Source: Pilasporangium apinafurcum
Taxonomy: Eukaryota > Oomycota > Peronosporomycetes > Pythiales > Pythiaceae
Assembly (NCBI GenBank): GCA_001600495.1
Contig: BCKE01000023.1
Coordinates: 394,315 to 458,314 of the forward strand
Direction of reading: 5' to 3'
DNA length: 64,000 nt
Both the position numbers and the translations under genes were made by a program. Of the stretch, positions 50,542 through 61,389 are shown piece after piece. Under the pieces are notes generated by a model that saw only the letters and a list, made by a program, of their open reading frames with translations, was not told the DNA's origin and ran no database searches. The number at the start of each line of letters is the position of its first letter. The stretch's first letter is position 1.

Positions 50542-51982
50542 GTTGTGATGATGTACAGTGCAAAATAGAGGTGGAGGGGGGGATCTTGTTGCTTATTTCT
50601 TCTTCTTCTTCTTCTTGGTAGCTCCTGCAGGCAGGCAGCTTGTTGGAGAATGATCAATGCGCATAGCTGCTAGTCAAAAAGTGTAATGCTGGCTAATCGA
50701 AACTACACTTAATTACAAATTTTGATCTTATTACAAAGGAGATTAAATGATAAGATATATTTTACAGTTTTTACATAATAATTTTACATGTTCAATCATC
50801 ATTATAAAGAGGATATTATTTCTAATGTAGAGCAGTATAACCGTATGTAATCGATAAAGTTGTCAAATGTCCACAATGTACCTAACCAATTATCTATAGT
50901 ATGCTGTTGCTGACCTGCACTGATGTCGACGAGGTTTGAGTCGTGATGTCAAAAACAGAAGGAAGATGAGCAACGTGGGACGCGTGTACGCAGCTCTCAC
51001 AGGCCAATCATGTTCTTCTACAGAGCCATGTCAAACCGTCTGATTTGGTGAGGTTCGTACCGCTGTCTCCAGAATTGGAGGTTCCGATGAACAATCCACT
51101 CGGCCAAACTTGTTGTCTTTGAGAAATTCCGTGAGCAATTCACATCGAAGACACATAGGATATATTTAATAATCATTGAGGATCCCAAGATATCTGAATG
51201 TATGGATTTCCGAGATAGATGTGAGCGAGCAGCAAGAGGAAAGAGCGGGTGCTGATCTCTTTTGTTTTGGCTTCAGCGGGATGGAATTGTCGCCTAACCT
51301 CCTGGTTTGCTTTCGCATCATACACCTTGTATATGGCTACCTTGCCAAAAGAAGGTGTACATTGAATTCGAATAGATTAAATGTTGGCAATCATTATACC
51401 TTGGTTTGGCAATTTGGTGTGAGGATGCGTTCAGGTGTGCAGAAATGAAACGTAAGATTGTGCATGCAACTCAGAACCCAGAAAAAAGACATCCCACAGT
51501 TCCTGCACTTCATCCATCCGGACCACCGACGACTCGCCCACAATACAAAAGGTAATACAATCTCTATTGCTTCCATTGCTTCTGTTGGTTGTTTGTATCG
51601 CCTAAGCTCTATTTTGTGTGCATCATTGCAACTTGGTACCTCTTAACATGTCACCCACAGAAAGTGTGGGAAAAAAACAGGATAAGTAAGTAGAAACCTT
51701 TTGAAAATAATAACCTTTAAAATACGATTTCAAAGAAACCCATGGGTCATGTACATGGCTATAGCTGAGCCTAAACCCATGGGTTGTGAATAGGCTATAA
51801 TATACACTAGGTTACATTGTAACCCCGGTCTCATTTTTTGGCGCCTGTGTAACCAACCATTTTGTTCTGACGTTCGTTTGCTCCCCTTCTCTCCCATCCG
51901 AGAAGCTACGTTCTCCCCATTTGCCACCACCAAGAAGAAGGAAGCAACCAACAACATCAATACACACCTTTAACATACAAAC
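50542..51982. other. Long intergenic region
   Basis: About 1.4 kb. It holds a TTC/CTT microsatellite (50596-50618) near the CocE-like start, an AT-rich island (50690-50830), and a pair of AACCCATGGGT palindromes described separately. No recognised gene; small frames such as 51176-51448 show nothing. Confidence 0.45.
51737..51785. promoter_or_regulatory. Paired palindromes upstream of the translation-factor gene
   Basis: AACCCATGGGT at 51737-51747 and AACCCATGGGTT at 51774-51785 are the same perfect palindrome, 37 bases apart. The second copy lies about 200 bases before the ATG of the downstream gene. GGCTATA also occurs twice nearby. Could be a regulator binding pair or part of a repeat. Confidence 0.35.
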
Positions 51983-53464
51983 ATGGCTCGACGCGGAAAG
52001 AAAATGGGACTCGGTGAGTTTCTTGGTGACCAAACGGCAACCTATATCCCCGAGGCTGCACTCCCCTCTGGCCCTCGAGTTCGGTGAGTTCGACAGTTTC
52101 CATTTCTTTTGTGATGAGAAGTATGAACTGACATAAGTAAATTGACAATATGAATGATTAGCGATGAAGAAGACCGTGGTTATGGCGGTCGTGGTGGCTA
52201 TGGTGATCGTCGTAGCGGATATGACCGCGAACCATCGCGCAGTGAGCAGTCGGAACAGTGGCGTGGTGATCGCGGCGATCGATTTGGTGACCGCGATCGT
52301 GGTAGTGACCGTTTCGGTCGCTTTGGTGACCGTGACCGTGGTAGTGACCGTGGTAGTGACCGTTTTGGTGATTCCGACAGTAACTGGCGTGGCGCTGGAA
52401 TGCGTGATGGCCCATCACGTTATGACCGCCCGCGTAATGATTTCCGTGACCGTGAACCCGAAGAACGACCAGCGCATATGCGACTGAATCTCCAGCGACG
52501 CACGGGAGAATCTGGTAATTCTCAGCTCTCGCCTCGACGATCAGACCGTGATGCAGCTTCTGCATCGGGTGATAAATGGTCGAACGTCTTTGGATCTCGT
52601 GGTGGAGGCGGCGGTGGCTTGCGCCGTGGTGGTGACGATGACCGTTTCGGTCGCTCTGGAGGTGATCGCTTTGGCGGAGATAGATACGATGACCGTAGTC
52701 GAGGCGGATACTCGTCCCGTTTTGATGATCGTGGCCGTGATGAGCGTCCCATTTCATCGGGATTCAGCAATTTGCGTGTGAGCGACGATAGCAACAGCAG
52801 ATCAGCACCTGATACACAAGACGAAGATGCGGAATCAGCGCCGTTGGATAAGAAGGCGCGCGCCCAGCAATTACGTGAAGAGCGCAAGAAGAAGGCTGAG
52901 GAAGAACGCAAGGCTGCTGAAGAAGAAAAACGAAAGGCTGCCGAAGAAAAGAAATTGAAGGAAGAGGCCGCTGCCAAGAAGGCAGAGGAAGATCGTCTCA
53001 CTATGAAGAAGATTTTGGACAGCGGCAAAAAGGGTGAAGAGCTTGCTGCTGTTGCTAAGGACGTGTACAAGACGTCAGATCGCGTGTCGGGCGCTGTTCT
53101 CTTTGAAACTGTGCTTGCTGCTGCTAAAGATGTTGCAAAGGCGAGCGCCAATTGGATTCAAATGTCCTCGTATGGTTCACTGTTGAAGTTTAGCATGGAA
53201 GACACTGACAAGATTGACCAGTTGAAGGCACTGTATGCTCTGCAGGTGTTCTTGAATGAGCATGATTTTCCCAAGGGCTTGTTGGAGAAGTGTTTCATGG
53301 CACTCTACAGTCTAGATATCATTGAAGACGCGGCGTTCTTTGAGTACAAATACGATGTCGAAAGCGACGTGCCAGGTCGCATGAAGGCAATCATTCAGAC
53401 ATCGACTTGGCTCACGTGGTTGGAGACCCCTGAAGAAGAAGAGGACGAAGAGGATGACGAATAG
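51983..53464 (+). CDS. eIF4B-like/W2-domain translation factor
   Basis: Two exons, 51983-52083 and 52162-53464, with a 78-base GT-AG intron (phase 2); 467 aa. The start MARRGKKMGLGEFLGDQ and SGPRVRDEEDRG fits the N-terminal motif of eIF4B-like proteins, including plant forms. A long Asp/Arg/Gly-rich region follows (GDRDRGSDRFG repeats), then a charged Lys/Glu/Ala helix (about 270-320). The C-terminal 150 residues look like a W2/eIF5C HEAT-type domain: LKALYALQVFLNEHDFPKGL, CFMALYSLDIIEDAAFFEYK, ending STWLTWLETPEEEEDEE, with the family's acidic AA-box tail. W2 domains bind eIF2/eIF3-type partners. The combination is unusual, so the role in scanning or eIF2 recycling is inferred. Confidence 0.8.
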
Positions 53465-54134
53465 ACGCATTTGATTGATGACATACATAAAAAACGAAGA
53501 AGCATAATTTGATTTTTTTTCTTTCTTGTGTTCTTACTCCACAGACAACATGCTTTCACATATGTTAAGCGGTCATTTGTTTAGCGTTTGGTGGAGGTGG
53601 CGTCATTAGAAATCGTACGTGGTGGAATGGATTTCCATGTATTCAGCACCATCTGCTTCACAAGAATAGGAAGATGCGTTTTCTCCGTTCGATCCTGTAC
53701 CCAATATTATTACCCTATTTCTACCCGATTTTTACAAATTTAACCCATTTCATATATTAATGAAGTTATTTATGTTTAAATGGGATCCGAAAGGTACTAC
53801 TTGAACCCGAATTTAACCCAAAGGGACGTTTCGGGTTAGGTGGTTACAAATCTCAAACGAAGAGAGCCAAGCCAGTCAACGTTGAATTGCGAAGCCAGCA
53901 CGGGTACTATGGCTTTTCTCTGCCTACCAGCCTAAGATGCAGAGAGTTCTGCGGAAGAAATTTTAATCATTGGGACATACACACCCGTCCAACACGTCTC
54001 CACCATTGCCGAGTTACTGGGTCATATGGAGGGTTACTTTACAATTTCCAGACACAGAGCATTAGTCGCTCTCCTTCCCATCTACCGACTGCTTAACTTG
54101 TAGTACTTCTCCCTCCTCTCGTTTGGACTCAAAG
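53465..54134. other. Intergenic region with ACCC-rich AT stretch
   Basis: About 670 bases, no gene. 53695-53840 has several spaced ACCC(G/A)ATTT-type motifs (CTACCCGATTTT, TTTAACCCATTT, GAACCCGAATTTAACCC). These are reminiscent of the TACCCGATGGG/AACCCGAATGGG parts of the dispersed repeat but not clearly homologous. Confidence 0.4.
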
Positions 54135-55274
54135 ATGCACACAAGAACTGTCACAACGTTGGCGACCATCGCAGTGGCTACAATGACGGCCATCGCATCC
54201 GCTGCCAACATGGAGAAGATCAAGATCATTAACGCGCGTGTGCAAGGAGATGAGCCACAGTGGAGCGATGAGTACGACACTTTCGTGTCTATCTATGGTG
54301 ACACGATGGAGCAGCGGTACCAGGGCGTCTTCGATACGGTCAACACTGCCAGCGTTGAAGGCGCGCTCATGTACGTCCAAGCCGAGGGTATCAACATCGA
54401 TTTCAATTCAAACTGTCAACGCAAGAACGATATGAAGTACATTGTCTTTTACGAACTGCAGATCGTACAGCCCGATTTGGCGATGGATGCATACGGATAT
54501 GATAGTACCAATCTCCCTGAATACTCACCGTTCATCGCCATGGACAGCGGCGCATGTACGAAATCGGGTGACGACATCCCTAAGGAATGCAAGGACGTTT
54601 ATGGCGGTGGAGAACGTGGAATAGTGTTGGGACCTTCAGTTGGCGCGAGTATGCGTGACACCGACGCACGTGCCCCATACCCAGACACGATTTGGTATTC
54701 GTACCCAAATAGCTGTATCATGGATGCGTGGTCTGACAAGACCGACGAATGCCGGACATCATACCCAGGCGGACTGTGTACTGCTGGCGTTGAACCTGAT
54801 GGCGAAACGTGCACATTCAGCTACAACACACTCGGGTACCTGAAAATTGACGACCTCGTAGGCATCACTAATATGACCAGCTCCGTGACGGGCCAGCCTT
54901 ACACGAACTACACTGAGTTCTGTGAAGACAAGAACGGTCATTGGGGTGGTGTTGAGTTTAGCTCCCTGGACTGGACGCCCGAGTCCGTCACGGCCATTCC
55001 ATTCTGGAACTTGCCATTCAATGAAGAAGCGTGTAGTAACCGCACAGCCGCCATGGTAGCCATGTATAACAGTTTGGTGACGGCTGAAAACCACATGACC
55101 GCGATCCCGTCGGTCGCTGCGTTGACCGAAGAGAACCCACCATGCTACAAGAACTCGGTGCGCTGTGCAAATGCGGAATTTGGCTGCCGCAGAGACTTGT
55201 ACTCACAACTGTGCATAGTTTGTGAAGCAGAAGTGGATGGTTGTGTCAAGGCTAGCTATGATTTCACTGCTTAG
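54135..55274 (+). CDS. Secreted cysteine-rich protein
   Basis: 379 aa from the ATG at 54135, single exon. A signal peptide is clear: RTVTTLATIAVATMTAIASA, likely cut near residue 24. The mature part has about 15 cysteines in a spread pattern (NCQRK, ACTKSG, PKECKD, SCIMDAW, DECRTSYPGGLCTAG, ETCTFSYN, PPCYKNSVRCANAEFGC, LCIVCEAEVDGCVK) and three N-glycosylation sequons (NMTSS, NYTEF, NRTAA). No RXLR, LFLAK or known enzyme motif is visible. It resembles a conserved secreted family of oomycetes that I cannot name with certainty. Presumably apoplastic or wall-associated, with multiple disulfides. Its closeness to the secretory cyclophilin may be coincidence. Confidence 0.75.
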   Translation: MHTRTVTTLATIAVATMTAIASAANMEKIKIINARVQGDEPQWSDEYDTFVSIYGDTMEQRYQGVFDTVNTASVEGALMYVQAEGINIDFNSNCQRKNDMKYIVFYELQIVQPDLAMDAYGYDSTNLPEYSPFIAMDSGACTKSGDDIPKECKDVYGGGERGIVLGPSVGASMRDTDARAPYPDTIWYSYPNSCIMDAWSDKTDECRTSYPGGLCTAGVEPDGETCTFSYNTLGYLKIDDLVGITNMTSSVTGQPYTNYTEFCEDKNGHWGGVEFSSLDWTPESVTAIPFWNLPFNEEACSNRTAAMVAMYNSLVTAENHMTAIPSVAALTEENPPCYKNSVRCANAEFGCRRDLYSQLCIVCEAEVDGCVKASYDFTA

Positions 55275-55580
55275 AGATCCTGTTTTGACTGCATATATGT
55301 GAAAGACTATGGACGTCAAAGGGTTGCATTCTGATCATGTGAGGAGCTGTTTAATATAGTGCTGATGCTGAAAATATTAAAATAGCGCATTGTACTAAAT
55401 AATCGTACCACTATTGTCTGATAATTCAGCACCATCTGGCATCGAATCCCGTAAAAATGTTCCATCTAGCGCGTAATTATAGGACATGACATACTTTTTA
55501 CGACCCTAAGTGTATCTTTTCGCCTCAATCGTAGCTCCTCCCTCATTTCCCATCCAGACAAGGAGGAGAACCACCAAGAT
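55275..55580. other. Intergenic, cyclophilin promoter
   Basis: About 306 bases. CTCATTTCCCATCC at about 55547-55560 resembles the oomycete initiator (about 12 of 16 positions) roughly 25-35 bases before the cyclophilin ATG. No gene. Confidence 0.4.
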
Positions 55581-56375
55581 ATGGCCAAGTGGAACATTGT
55601 GACGGCGCTGCTATTGGCAGTATGCGCCTCGCTGCTGATGATAGCGGATGCCGCGAAGGGGCCGAAGATCACCAATCAGGTGTACTTTGATGTCAACATC
55701 GGCGGCGAGTCTGCTGGTCGTATTGTGATGGGCTTGTATGGCAAGACTGTTCCCAAGACCGTGGAGAACTTTCGCGCTTTGTGTACGGGCGAAAAGGGTG
55801 TTGGCGGGAAGGGGAAGCCATTGCACTACAAGGACAGCATCTTTCACCGTATCATTCCCAACTTTATGGTCCAAGGCGTAAGTTCTATTTCGCGGATCTT
55901 GTAAGCATGCTCGTAAATGGGGGAAAGCGGATAACTGAATTTTTTATTTGTGTGTGTGTGTGAACGTCGATAGGGTGATTTTACGGATTTCAACGGCATG
56001 GGCGGTGAAAGCATCTATGGTGCCAAGTTCCCTGATGAAAACTTCAAGCTGTACGTGGATATTTTATGTATTGATTGCTGAAAATATACCATTGATGATT
56101 TATTATTGTGTACATTTTGTAGTAAGCACACTGGCCCTGGTATCCTCAGCATGGCCAACTCTGGTGCCAACACGAATGGCAGCCAATTCTTTATCTGCAC
56201 GGTGAAGACCTCATGGTTGGACGGCCGTCACGTTGTCTTTGGCCGTGTGGTCGATGGCATGGATGTGCTCTCTGCCATTGAAGCTGTGGGTTCGCCCAGT
56301 GGCACGCCAAGCAAGAAGGTCACCATCACGATGAGCGGCGAGTTGGACGAAAGCGAATGGGTTGATGCGGAGTAA
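55581..56375 (+). CDS. Secretory-pathway cyclophilin (peptidyl-prolyl isomerase)
   Basis: Three exons, 55581-55877, 55974-56050, 56123-56375; 208 aa. The signal peptide is [20 protein letters not shown]. The catalytic core is complete: [16 protein letters not shown] (Arg and Phe of the active site), [10 protein letters not shown] (Gln, Phe) and [11 protein letters not shown] (Trp of cyclosporin binding, His). It groups with cyclophilin B-type ER proteins by length and signal peptide, but has no KDEL (ends SEWVDAE), so it may be secreted. It would catalyse proline isomerisation in folding proteins. Introns are 96 and 72 bases and both are GT-AG. Confidence 0.93.
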
Positions 56376-56792
56376 GTGTAGGATACAATTGGTGCACATG
56401 CCTTTATGGTGAAACGTCAATATATCTACGACATGTTTTCATTCAAGTACATTTATAAGCATTCTTTCGTCTTGCTTTCATACTTCTTGTTCTTTCTGCA
56501 ACGCCATGCCTACAACTGGATCTTTTTACACCCCTATATTCACAGCACATGATATAATCGACAGCTATAGAAGAGCAGCGACTGGTATATCGACATATTC
56601 GAATACTATATCAGTCCCAACAGTTGGGATAAACAAGCAAGCAACGAGTTCCCAGAACCCATGTCACTCCATTTCCTCGCAAGAGTCAATCAACGCTGTT
56701 AATGTCAACGAATCTTCTCGGGTGTCTTCAACGTCCCACAATTCTCAATCATTCCGAATTGTTCAGCTGTTAATAGCAGCAATGTAGTCGTC
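56376..56792. other. Convergent intergenic region
   Basis: About 417 bases between converging genes. The frame at 56506-56787 is Ser/Thr-rich with no recognisable domain and I do not call it. Confidence 0.45.
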
Positions 56793-58433
56793 TCAGGAGC
56801 CAAGTCCAGCATCAACAGCATCGACCCAGTACACGATAGGAAAATCCCTAGCACTTAACGCTATTCGCCGAACGTGTGCGAGATCCACAACCTCTCGCTT
56901 GTGTCGATAGAGCCACTGTAACACCTTTAGATTCCCACGATGCGCCGCGATGATGCATGCACGTAACGTGCACATATCATTTGGTCGATGCCTGTGTAAA
57001 AAGTCGAGGATGTCGATTCGTTCGATGTTGTCCATGTCAATTGCTCGGCATCCTTGACTGCCGTTATAATGGAGAAACTTGACAACCTCTAAATGTCCAT
57101 TAATCGCAGCCAGCCCCATTCCCAACGGACTGCGAAAGCCATTCCCATAAAGCAGCTCCACAATCTCCAGATATCCACCTGCAGCAGCAGCATCCAAGAT
57201 TTGACGCTCCCTAAATTGTGGATATGTGTCGCAGAACCACGTGACAGTCGATTCGTGACCGTTCTCAGCAGCGGCACACATCGCCCAACAGTCAAATTGG
57301 AATCCGTGAGCGTATAGCCACTTGAGTATGGGCAAGTGATTTTTTAGAGCGACATGCGTCATGGTCAACCTTGTGTTTTGCTGGACAAAAAGCTTGTCTT
57401 TATCGAACATCCACTCTAGCATCGATAAGTTCCCACTGATGGCTGCAATTTGAATAAATTGCGGAATGCTGGCGAGGTTATGATCATACAGCCACCGACA
57501 AACAGCCCAGTAGCCATCCGAACTTTTCCCATCTGTCCAGTCTATGATCATCTGGTAATCTCCGTGCCAGTATGGCTTGTATTCTTCTTCAATTCGATGC
57601 TCGTACAACCACTGCAGCATCTCCAAGTCCCCATTCGACGCCGCACGATTTATAATCCCATTCGTCACACTTACGATGTCAGTATGATTGGCATGTAAGT
57701 AACGTGCGAGCTCCAACTGGCCGAGTGACACGGCTAGTTGAAATAACTCCGGTGTAAGTGGTTCACCGATATGCTTGTGAATCCATAGGATCGTCTCTAT
57801 ACTCCCCTCACGTGCCGCTTGACACATCGCGCCGTAGTAGCTCACTGTCGGAAAATGCTGATGCAGAAACTGGACCATTCCAAGATGACCGCACACATTA
57901 AGAGCATCAATAATCTGAGCAGAAGTGAACCATGCGAATTTATTGCGCTCCCACATCACGTGAATCACATCGACGTATCCGTAACTGATCACACTTTTCA
58001 GTGCATCTTCATCCATGACTTGTTTTTCGTCTACGAACATGTCAATCATCCATGCCAACAATTTCGCATGTCCATACTCGGCCGCAACGTTCGCAAGAAC
58101 GCCGACTCTACCTGCAGGAAAGTACACATCATGTAGCCACATGGCTCCATCAAAGAATCCTTGCTCGGCCATGACGAACATCGCGTCTGCAAACTGTTCC
58201 TGGCGGTAACATTTGACAAACAGTGGTGATAAAGAAGCCCACTCCTTCGCTTGTCGCGCAGCTACACGAACTAGTAGAGGCAATGAACCAAATTTGGCTG
58301 CATGTGCGAGACTCCAGCTGGTCGAGACGTCCAAGAAATCATCGATCGCTGTTAAAACGTGTGTCAACGCAGTCAGAATTGGTCTCTGTCTCAACACCAC
58401 AGTTACACGAGTGAAGAGCAGCGCTTGATCCAT
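56793..58433 (-). CDS. Ankyrin-repeat-like protein, family copy 5 (intact)
   Basis: 546 aa, ATG at 58433, single exon. Head module: LFTRVTVVLRQRPILTALTH, LLVRVAARQAKEWASLSPLF, CYRQEQFADAMFVMAEQGFF, then GAMWLHDVYFPAGR. Repeat units include CGHLGMVQFLHQHFPTVS, LGQLELARYLHANHTDIV, NGDLEMLQWLYEHRIEEE, GNLSMLEWMFDKDK, NHLPILKWLYAHGFQF, NGHLEVVKFLHYNGSQGC and RGNLKVLQWLYRHKREVVDL. The final unit (DFPIVYWVDAVDAG) matches the ends of copies 1 and 3. Best seen as a scaffold or adaptor; no catalytic motif. Confidence 0.8.
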   Translation of the reverse strand: MDQALLFTRVTVVLRQRPILTALTHVLTAIDDFLDVSTSWSLAHAAKFGSLPLLVRVAARQAKEWASLSPLFVKCYRQEQFADAMFVMAEQGFFDGAMWLHDVYFPAGRVGVLANVAAEYGHAKLLAWMIDMFVDEKQVMDEDALKSVISYGYVDVIHVMWERNKFAWFTSAQIIDALNVCGHLGMVQFLHQHFPTVSYYGAMCQAAREGSIETILWIHKHIGEPLTPELFQLAVSLGQLELARYLHANHTDIVSVTNGIINRAASNGDLEMLQWLYEHRIEEEYKPYWHGDYQMIIDWTDGKSSDGYWAVCRWLYDHNLASIPQFIQIAAISGNLSMLEWMFDKDKLFVQQNTRLTMTHVALKNHLPILKWLYAHGFQFDCWAMCAAAENGHESTVTWFCDTYPQFRERQILDAAAAGGYLEIVELLYGNGFRSPLGMGLAAINGHLEVVKFLHYNGSQGCRAIDMDNIERIDILDFLHRHRPNDMCTLRACIIAAHRGNLKVLQWLYRHKREVVDLAHVRRIALSARDFPIVYWVDAVDAGLGS

Positions 58434-58927
58434 GAAAAGTGGGGTGACTTTGGCTCGACCAGTTTACTGGGAAATGGCTGGAGTTGTTTGTTGTGGTCGC
58501 TTGCGCTTTTTTTTTTCGTCTGCGTCTGTCATGGATACGCATGGTCTGGTTGGTCATTTTAGAGATCTCCTGATACATGAAGGTTGTACGAATGTACCGG
58601 AACGTTTTCGGAATTGGGACCTTCACTCTTACAATTTGATGTTGGAGGAATGTATGGACTATTGGAGATGTGCAGATAAGCATTTGTCACAATCAAGATG
58701 ATGCGCTGGGTCATGTGGAATCAACATGATGTCGCGATCGCTTCAACACTCAAATATCTTGCGCAGTGACGTTAACTAAGCTACATGCATTCTCTTCCCC
58801 ACTACCAACAAGGGCTTGTCTCAAACGACAGTCTTAGTTGACAAGAGCGGGCTTGAAGACTCACAATTGAAATTTCCATCACGTGCACAATTCCAACCTT
58901 CCAGCCACTCCAACAGCTTTAAACTCC
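58434..58927. other. Divergent promoter region
   Basis: About 490 bases between the ankyrin copy (minus) and the NmrA-like gene (plus). The frame 58432-58701 has no recognisable domain. No repeats seen. Confidence 0.4.
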
Positions 58928-60097
58928 ATGAGTGCTTACAAAAACTTTGCGGTCATTGGTGTCGGATCTCTCGGAACCTTTGTGGTTGACGAGCTTTTGA
59001 AGAAAGATGCCATCGTCACGATCCTCACCCGCGATGCTAATAAGGTTCGTGTCTACATTCGCAAGTGACTCCATTCGCTCATATATTCACTTGTTTTTCT
59101 GTCATTACCAGCCTGAGTTTCAACCATTCAAGGAACGCGGTGTAAAAGTCATTGCAGTCGATTACAGTAATACCGAGGCTCTCCAAGATGCGCTTGTGGG
59201 TATTGAAGTTGTGTAAGTTGGTTCTTCATCGATTGCTTTTGATCTATAGCGTCCGTCATAATACTCACATCATGCTCATGCACCACTATGGGTTCTTTCA
59301 ATAATATAATAATCTGTAGCATCTCCACACTCGCGAACTCCCAAGTATCTTTGCAGATTAAGACCATCAAAGCAGCCAAGGCTGCTGGTGTGCAGCTATT
59401 TATTCCATCAGAGGTGAGATCTATCGACTTTCACAAACTTGTGATCATTGAACATGATCATCTAATATGCTTCCCTACTTAGTATGGCATTGACGCGGAT
59501 ACTTCAGACGAAATGAGTAGCGGTCCAAAGACTGCCAAGCATTTGATGCGGACGACTCTGAGACAACTCGATTTACCGTTTACATTGTTCATGACGGGCT
59601 TCTTCGCGGATGTGATGCCCTGGTAAGTCATGGTAGAAAATCGATAGTACAAACAAATGTGGCACTCACATCTTGTGTTGCGCAGGTATGTTGACTACAG
59701 ATACGCCGAAGGCTATGTATGTGCTGTTGGGACGGGCAAAGTCCCATTCAGTACCACCTCTCGTCTTGATATTGCTCGCTTCATGGCTCATGTGCTCATG
59801 ACGGCACCAAAAGAATCGCTCGAATGGGCAGTAATGAGAATTGAAGGGGACCGTAAGTCACCTGTGGAGCTTGCAGCGTTGGCGTCGAAGAAATTCGGCA
59901 AGAAAGTCGAAGTGCGCTACATTGATCCCGCGGTAAATGCCAAGGCAATCAATACCGACTTCAAGGCGTTCCTATATGCTCATGTCGAAAATGGGACAGC
60001 TGTCGTGGGGACCGAAGAGGAAGTCAAGGAAACGATTGCCAAATTCTATCCGGATTGGAATCCAGCTCCTCTGGAAGACTGCCTTGTATTGATGTAG
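58928..60097 (+). CDS. NmrA-like NAD(P)-binding family protein
   Basis: Five exons: 58928-59044, 59112-59212, 59320-59413, 59483-59622, 59686-60097. All introns are GT-AG (63-107 bases) and phases fit, giving 287 aa. The Rossmann start is FAVIGVGSLGTFVVDELL with a GxGxxG loop. TRDANK follows the second strand, GVKVIAVDYSN and DALVGIEVVISTLAN mark strands 3-4, and KAAKAAGVQLFIPSEYG is the family's 'F-I/V-P-S-E-(Y/F)-G' signature. Isoflavone-reductase-like and NmrA proteins share this. Either a reductase or a redox-sensing regulator; substrate unknown. The ATG at 58928 follows a non-ATG open stretch. Confidence 0.85.
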
Positions 60098-60544
60098 GTA
60101 AGAATCCGAAGCAGAGATGGAGAATGACAAGATATCTATAATTCTGCAAGTTTAGTGTCCATCATGAAACTTCAAGACGAACGACAAGAGGTTCAGATAT
60201 GTTAGCATACATATCGTTTTCTTTTCCTGCATTTGACACCATCAGCTTGAGTAAAAAAACAAGATATTCCAATGATACTCATATCTGTTCTGTACTTACT
60301 TTATGTACTGCCAAAGAATCGCAGTTGTTCTGTTTATCAGTGGTATTACATGTATATCTTGGAGCGAATAGAAGTTGTGAGACAAATAAAAACGTTAGAC
60401 TGTAGCTACCACTCGCTCCATCTTCTGCCTTTTATTGTTGTATGACGAAGCAATCAGACACACTAGCATGAGTACGTAAAGTGTGCAGGATAATTACATC
60501 CACATAGTATTGAAGGTGGTAACGTTCAAGCAGATGCGTTGCGG
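60098..60544. other. Intergenic, no gene seen
   Basis: AT-rich DNA after the NmrA-like gene. Short frames such as 60199-60405 show no feature. Confidence 0.4.
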
Positions 60545-60575
60545 TTATTACAAAGGGCACCGAAAATGTCACCCC
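60545..60575 (+). repeat. Third copy of the MITE end motif
   Basis: TTATTACAAAGGGCACCGAA and the following AATGTCACCCC match the 6983-7012 end, including the CACCCC extension beyond the core. No inverted partner is seen within the next few hundred bases, so this is a lone end or a fragment. Confidence 0.6.
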
Positions 60576-60648
60576 TCCTTTAGACTGTGCTCAATCCTAC
60601 GTTTGAAGAACACGTCAACTCCAACATACTAGGGCACACCATGTGTGC

Positions 60649-61084
60649 TGTAATGGGTCTGCATTACATATCAGACTCATCGGGTCTGATAACGAGATAA
60701 ACCCGAATGGGTATGATAAAGTACGGTTTTCTACAGTGTGTGGGAAACATGAACTTCTGCTAGGTGCGGTTGTTCATTGTTTACGGTTAGTCCGTAAATA
60801 AATCATGTTTTACAAGACATGGAAGAAATAGTAAACAATACTATTCCCATCTTATCAAAGAGAAACAATCCTTTCATATACGATCTTGTAAAGTTGGCTG
60901 TCTTCGAATTGGACACTCGAACATCAGTCATTCATTTCACTTTCTAGGTAGATTTATTAAAACAATAATTCAGTTCCTAATTTTTCTCTTTCCTCTTGAT
61001 TGACGACGTCTGTCGCCAATCAATTGCGCTTCTTCACTGCACAACAGTGTAAACCAGTAAAAGGATTACCTTTTTACATCCCTT
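60649..61084 (+). repeat. Dispersed repeat copy 2 (possible solo LTR)
   Basis: Nearly identical, in opposite orientation, to 47517-47955. It begins TGTAATGGGTCTG and ends near CTTTTTACATCCC. Copies differ mostly in the first 60 bases, where substitutions and indels cluster. No open frame of note inside. Confidence 0.75.
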
Positions 61085-61389
61085 AATGGATAGATGGTGT
61101 AGCTGTATAGATATCAAATCCCAACCAATCGAATGGCCGCTGACCGGTATATAAATGGATCCACACCTACCAGTTTGAATAGAGCCCTCACTTTATACAA
61201 ATCGCCGCCACAAGCGGCAACTTGTCGTTTTTTGGGTGACTACTTGATAAATATCGTCATTTGTTTGACCACATAATGGAGTTTGGTCGAGATATCATAG
61301 CAATCGGCTGCATGGATGTGATGTATATGAGTATCAACCACAAGTGTCCATGTATGAGCTCATGGATACGGTGACTATACAAAGCGATT
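61085..61389. other. Intergenic, no gene seen
   Basis: About 305 bases between the repeat and the ankyrin relic. Possibly the eroded upstream part of the relic, but I cannot align it. Confidence 0.35.

Noticed and set aside
52158-52757. Minus-strand His-rich 199-codon frame
   Set aside because: It is the antisense of the Asp/Arg/Gly-rich region of the translation-factor gene and reflects that codon bias.
53695-53840. Telomere-like or interstitial telomeric repeat
   Set aside because: The ACCC-containing motifs are irregularly spaced and do not form a tandem TTTAGGG-type array.
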